A stretch of DNA of 7,280 nucleotides from G963674505 sp964575975 (GTDB lineage: Bacteria > Desulfobacterota > Desulfobacteria > Desulfobacterales > SKZT01): the NCBI GenBank assembly GCA_964575975.1, contig CAZNTU010000269.1, positions 1-7,280 on the forward strand, in the 5' to 3' direction. This document shows, piece after piece, positions 4,160 to 7,280 of this stretch. Position numbers and translations under genes: made by a program. The notes beneath the pieces were generated by a model that saw nothing but the letters and a program-made list of their open reading frames with translations, was not told where the DNA came from and made no database searches. The stretch's first letter is position 1. Each line of letters opens with the position of its first letter.

Positions 4160-6547
4160 ATGAAGAAAATCGTTTTCTTGAGCACCTTACTAAGCTTCAT
4201 AATGTTAGGGTTATTCTTTAATCCAGCATACCCGAGTGATAATATTTTTTATCTTTCTCCTGGTGGTGACGATAATCAAGAAGGTACCCGGCAAGCTCCC
4301 TGGAAAAGTCTCAAGAAAGCCTCGGAAACTGCAAAGGCAGGTGATACCATTATCCTGTTACCGGGTAATTACGAAGGTAAATTACAACCGGTAAACAGCG
4401 GGATAGCAAATGAACCAATTATTTTTCGGTCGGAGCCCCGACTGAAAGCTACCTTGACCGGCCCAAGTTCGGGAAGAACAATTGTATTGGAAAACCTGAA
4501 ATTCATCCATTTGGAAGGACTGCATCTAAATCCAAAAGATCATGGTGTTGGATGGCTTACCATGCGAGGTTGTTCCCACATGGTTGTGGAAGATTGCCGC
4601 ATGGAGAACTCGACCCTCGGATTGGCCGCACATGTAGAGAATTGTGAACATGTAAAAATTCGCAACAGCGTGTTTCGCAAACAAACCGGGGGCATAAACA
4701 TGCTCCGAGTATCGAGCGTGACACGAATGGTTTTTGAAGGTAACGCTGTTAGCCGGGCCGGGCATTCCCCTTTACAGTTCTTTCCACCTAATACAAACCG
4801 TTACCTGGTTATCAGGGGTAACGTTTTCCATGCTGCCTGGGGAAGAAATTTCGAATTTTTCCATGACCGTGACGTGGTTTTCGAGAATAACATAATTACC
4901 CATGCATTCAATGGCGGCTGGTCTGCAAGTTCCGATGCGAAGCTTGGATTTACGAGGGGCATATTTCGCTACAACCGGGTATTTCGTAACATCGGCGGTG
5001 CAATCAACTTGTGTCCTTGGCGTGATGAAGGATTCCTGCAAACCATACGAATATACAATAACGTGTTTGATGACAACGCGCATTATGGAATCGCTGTAAA
5101 TAGTGATAATGACAGCACAAAGGATATCGTTTTTATTAATAATATATTTAGCAGGAATGACAGGTGGGGACAACAATGCCAGGCGAGATTGAGAGGGGGG
5201 AGTCCGGAACAGGTTAAAATGGCACATAATGCTTTTTTTGCCATGGACTCTGGTTTACCGGTAGTGCATGATTATGGTGAAGCTTCCACGTTGGTAAAGC
5301 TCCAGGATAAAAAAATTGTTTCAGAACATGGAAACCGTTACAAAAAGAACCTTCAGCTGAACCCTGGATATGTTGATCCCGCCAATTTTAACCATGCTCT
5401 GTTGCCTGGCAGCCCCCTGCGCGATGCCGGTCAATTCCTTACAAAAACCAGGGGGGCAGGGCGGGGAACTATATTACCAGTTGAAGATGCTGCTTTTTTC
5501 TACGATGGTTTTGGAATCAAAGATGAACAAGGAGACATTATCTCGATCGGACGAAATGAGCAGCATGCAATAGTGATAAAAATTAATCATGAAAACCAAA
5601 CCCTGCACCTGGATCGCGAAGTAAGCTGGCAAGAAGGTGATCCAGTAAGTCAGCCATGGGATGGAAAGGCTCCTGATATCGGTGCTTATGAACATGGGAA
5701 TGATGGAAGGGTAAGCGTTCAAGTTGTCGTAGAACCCATTGAAGCAGTTCCGGGAGAAAAGGTTACAATTCGGTCAGTGGTCAGGGGTGCAACTAAAACA
5801 CAGAAAATTAACTGGTGGCTGGGAGATGGAAATATTGCCGAGGGAATGGAAATCATTCATCAATACAGCGAGGCAAGTGATTACGCAATCAGGACACAGG
5901 TCACAGGTACTGACGGAAAAAAATATATTGGAACAGGTTACGTTTGGGTCGCCGAACCCAAAGATCCCTCAAAGCCATTGGTTCACTCCACCTGGTGCCC
6001 TTCAGATGACAGGTCATGGTGGCATTGGAAAAGTTACCGCAACCCCGAACCTGCAAGTTACATGGACGTTGTTGAAGGCAATGTAAAGCATGGTCCAAAT
6101 TCCTGGAATATTCCAGCGGGCTATAAACCGCAGAGTACAGGTATCAATTACAGGCACGTTCGGGCGCCGAAAGATGGCGGTGGTATATCCGCTATAATCC
6201 ATCCTGGCGGCTGGAACATTGATTCATATACTGAAGTATTCATACGATACCGGGTGGGTAAAGGAACCCCGCTGGCATTTTCGCTAAAACCATTTGGACA
6301 ACCTGCACTTCTGGTAGCACTCAGTCCCAAGGGAAAATCAAACCTGACCCGAGTAGCTGATTATAAATTGAATGACGATGGTAAATGGCACGAAATTACT
6401 GTTAATGTCAAAAAAGTCCGGGATATCTACCCTGATTTGCAGGTACTGGAAGGACTATATTTTATAGGTTCCCCTCAAACTGCTGTAAAAGAAGGACAGT
6501 GGTACGACCTGGACGAGGTGATCATCAGGCCTGAAACGGAAAACTAA
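4160..6547 (+). CDS. Secreted right-handed beta-helix protein with PKD-like and C-terminal beta-sandwich domains
   Basis: A 795-residue exported protein. Start ATG 4160 opens a signal peptide (MKK, hydrophobic core to about residue 20, cleavage near 23-26); the frame stays open upstream to 4040, but that part is ISL3 tail. Residues ~28-515 form a parallel beta-helix of the pectate-lyase-like superfamily. The entry is FYLSPGGDDNQEGT...APWKSLKKA...GDTIILLPGNYEG, and the asparagine-ladder coils include RNSVFR, GNVFH, ENNIITH, YNRVFRN, YNNVFDDN and INNIFSRN. The closing segment is NPGYVDP, LLPGSPLRDAG, a loop with YDGFGI...GD, LHLDREVSW and PDIGAYE. Residues ~518-602 look like a PKD fold (PGEKVTIRSVV, INWWLGDG, YAIRTQVTGTDG). 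Residues ~605-795 are Trp- and Tyr-rich, resembling a carbohydrate-binding beta-sandwich ending WYDLDEVIIRP. Relatives of the helix include polysaccharide lyases (PL6-like) and C5-epimerases, but I cannot assign catalytic residues. Only a weak CAGG lies upstream. AT-rich codon use unlike its neighbours suggests transfer. Confidence 0.88.
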   Translation: MKKIVFLSTLLSFIMLGLFFNPAYPSDNIFYLSPGGDDNQEGTRQAPWKSLKKASETAKAGDTIILLPGNYEGKLQPVNSGIANEPIIFRSEPRLKATLTGPSSGRTIVLENLKFIHLEGLHLNPKDHGVGWLTMRGCSHMVVEDCRMENSTLGLAAHVENCEHVKIRNSVFRKQTGGINMLRVSSVTRMVFEGNAVSRAGHSPLQFFPPNTNRYLVIRGNVFHAAWGRNFEFFHDRDVVFENNIITHAFNGGWSASSDAKLGFTRGIFRYNRVFRNIGGAINLCPWRDEGFLQTIRIYNNVFDDNAHYGIAVNSDNDSTKDIVFINNIFSRNDRWGQQCQARLRGGSPEQVKMAHNAFFAMDSGLPVVHDYGEASTLVKLQDKKIVSEHGNRYKKNLQLNPGYVDPANFNHALLPGSPLRDAGQFLTKTRGAGRGTILPVEDAAFFYDGFGIKDEQGDIISIGRNEQHAIVIKINHENQTLHLDREVSWQEGDPVSQPWDGKAPDIGAYEHGNDGRVSVQVVVEPIEAVPGEKVTIRSVVRGATKTQKINWWLGDGNIAEGMEIIHQYSEASDYAIRTQVTGTDGKKYIGTGYVWVAEPKDPSKPLVHSTWCPSDDRSWWHWKSYRNPEPASYMDVVEGNVKHGPNSWNIPAGYKPQSTGINYRHVRAPKDGGGISAIIHPGGWNIDSYTEVFIRYRVGKGTPLAFSLKPFGQPALLVALSPKGKSNLTRVADYKLNDDGKWHEITVNVKKVRDIYPDLQVLEGLYFIGSPQTAVKEGQWYDLDEVIIRPETEN

Positions 6548-6692
6548 GCTTAAAAATATCATGAACTGAACAAGTTGGATCTGGGGTGATGAAAATTGCC
6601 CCAAATGCACGACAAATTTTCCTCCGGGAAATGTACCGTTAGAAAAATCTTTATTGAGAATTTAAAAAATATCGTTCGATTTAACTGGAAAT
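6548..6692. other. AT-rich intergenic stretch after the beta-helix gene
   Basis: About 145 bases with no gene. The only structures are a 5-base stem (TGGGG 6582-6586 with CCCCA 6599-6603, 12-base loop) and a small TTTCC/GGAAA hairpin a little further on. Neither has a T-run, so the transcript end of the beta-helix gene cannot be placed. The left boundary of the downstream transposable element probably lies here or just beyond, but I found no terminal repeat because the other end is outside the window. Confidence 0.4.
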
Positions 6693-6720
6693 TTGATTGG
6701 AACTAGGGTATGCGTATAAT
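6693..6720 (+). promoter_or_regulatory. Sigma-70-like promoter for the downstream transposase
   Basis: TTGATT (6693-6698) and TATAAT (6715-6720) are separated by 16 bases, with a perfect -10 box. Transcription would start near 6727, leaving a leader of about 25 bases that contains GGGGAG (6738-6743), eight bases before ATG 6752. It is the best promoter match I noticed in the window. Confidence 0.55.
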
Positions 6721-6751
6721 TTTAACCTTTTGGTTTCGGGGAGATTATACC

Positions 6752-7280
6752 ATGCCGGAAGATTCGAAAACGACCGACTACAAGAGTCCCGTATCCAAGC
6801 TCGCGAACCTTTTCAGAAAAAGCCGGGACAATTGGAAGGAGAAATACAAGGAGGCGAAATACAGGGCCAAGCTTTCGGCCGACCAGGTCAGGTACTGGAA
6901 GAACAAGGCCGCCGGGCTGGAACAACGCGTAGACGAACTCGAGAGGGAGCTTTCCGAGTCCGAAAAAAAACTCGAAAAGTTCCGGAGAAACAGCCGGAAA
7001 ATTCGCAATAGTACCCGCGCGCCACACCTATTCGCTGGGCCACATGCATCTTTTCGTCCGGCTCGTTCTCGGAGCGGGCGTAAGCATGAGGGCCGCGAGC
7101 AAGGCCATTGGGATATTCTTCTCCTTTCTCGGACTGGAAATTCCCGTTCCGCGCTGGACGACCGGGCGCCTGTGGCTGCTGAGGCTTGGATTGCACAAGC
7201 TTGCGCGGCCCAAGGAAATCGCCGACGACTGGATATGGACAGTCGACCACACCGTGCAGCTCGGCAGCGAAAAATGCCTG
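6752..7280 (+). pseudogene. Coiled-coil transposase, 5' part, apparently +1 frameshifted and cut by window end
   Basis: Start ATG 6752 with GGGGAG eight bases upstream. The first frame (6752 to about 6964-7001) encodes a Lys/Glu-rich coiled coil of about 75 residues: KLANLFRKSRDNWKEKYKEA, then heptads through LEQRVDELERELSESEKK. From about 7005 the family sequence lies in the next frame: YSLGHMHLFVRLVL, then SMRAASKAIGIFF, WTTGRLWLLRLGLHKL, ARPKEIADDWIWTVDHTVQLG and SEKCL. I recognise this as a transposase family common in planctomycete and other environmental genomes, with the Asp of TVDHTVQLG probably the first catalytic residue. The shift is +1. Candidate sites are the A8 run at 6963-6970 (dropping one A gives EKNSKSSGETAGKFAIVPAR, a linker-like stretch) or AAAA at 6998-7001. 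It may be a mutation, a sequencing error or programmed slippage. The 3' part is outside the window. Confidence 0.68.

Noticed and set aside
4772..5227. 151-codon minus-strand frame
   Set aside because: Antisense to the beta-helix coils, whose asparagine ladder strongly supports the plus strand.
6582..6603. TGGGG/CCCCA hairpin as terminator of the beta-helix gene
   Set aside because: Only five base pairs with a 12-base loop and no T-run; too weak to call.
1..7280. CRISPR array, tRNA, rRNA, riboswitch or toxin-antitoxin pair
   Set aside because: No regularly spaced repeats, no cloverleaf-like or rRNA-like sequence, and no paired small genes of that kind were seen on either strand. The two small genes present are both MarR regulators.

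Overview
The window looks like an accessory, insertion-sequence-rich stretch of a bacterial chromosome from an uncultured or environmental lineage. Its components are found in Verrucomicrobiota/Kiritimatiellota, Planctomycetota and Desulfobacterota, among others: a pair of MarR regulators of the exopolysaccharide (EPS)-associated type, IS1634, ISL3 and IS630 transposase remains, a rarer coiled-coil transposase family, and the widespread 'NRQAAKNAK'-type dyad repeat. The sequence alone does not allow a firm taxonomic call. Two compositions are visible. Positions 1-4090 and 6750-7280 are GC-richer with G/C-ending codons. Positions 4090-6750, dominated by one large secreted-protein gene, are clearly AT-richer.

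Layout. 1-624: no convincing gene; two large inverted repeats (98-145 and 218-284), then about 340 bases without a gene. 625-1002 and 1282-1632: two tandem, related EPS-type MarR regulators, each preceded by copies of CGAACTT. 1649-3390: a complete IS1634-family element with imperfect 27-base terminal inverted repeats and a perfect 6-base target duplication (TAATAC); its transposase gene is broken by a 2-base and a 1-base insertion. 3487-3857: the 5' part of an IS630-type transposase gene with an internal stop. 3858-4088: the 3' tail of an ISL3-type transposase gene with a probable right end. 4160-6547: an intact 795-residue secreted protein (signal peptide, right-handed beta-helix, PKD-like domain, C-terminal beta-sandwich), probably a polysaccharide lyase, epimerase or binding protein. 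6693-7280: promoter and 5' part of another transposase gene, apparently +1 frameshifted and cut by the window end.

How it may fit together (inference). The regulators and the beta-helix protein both point to extracellular polysaccharide, but the synthesis genes themselves are not in the window. The two regulators and the beta-helix gene are intact, while all four transposase genes are disrupted, truncated or apparently frameshifted. This fits an EPS-related locus that has repeatedly collected and lost insertion sequences. I see no clearly new defence or mobile system. The items most worth a second look are the paired regulators with their shared upstream motif, the three-domain secreted protein on an AT-rich island, and the frameshifts in otherwise well-preserved transposases.
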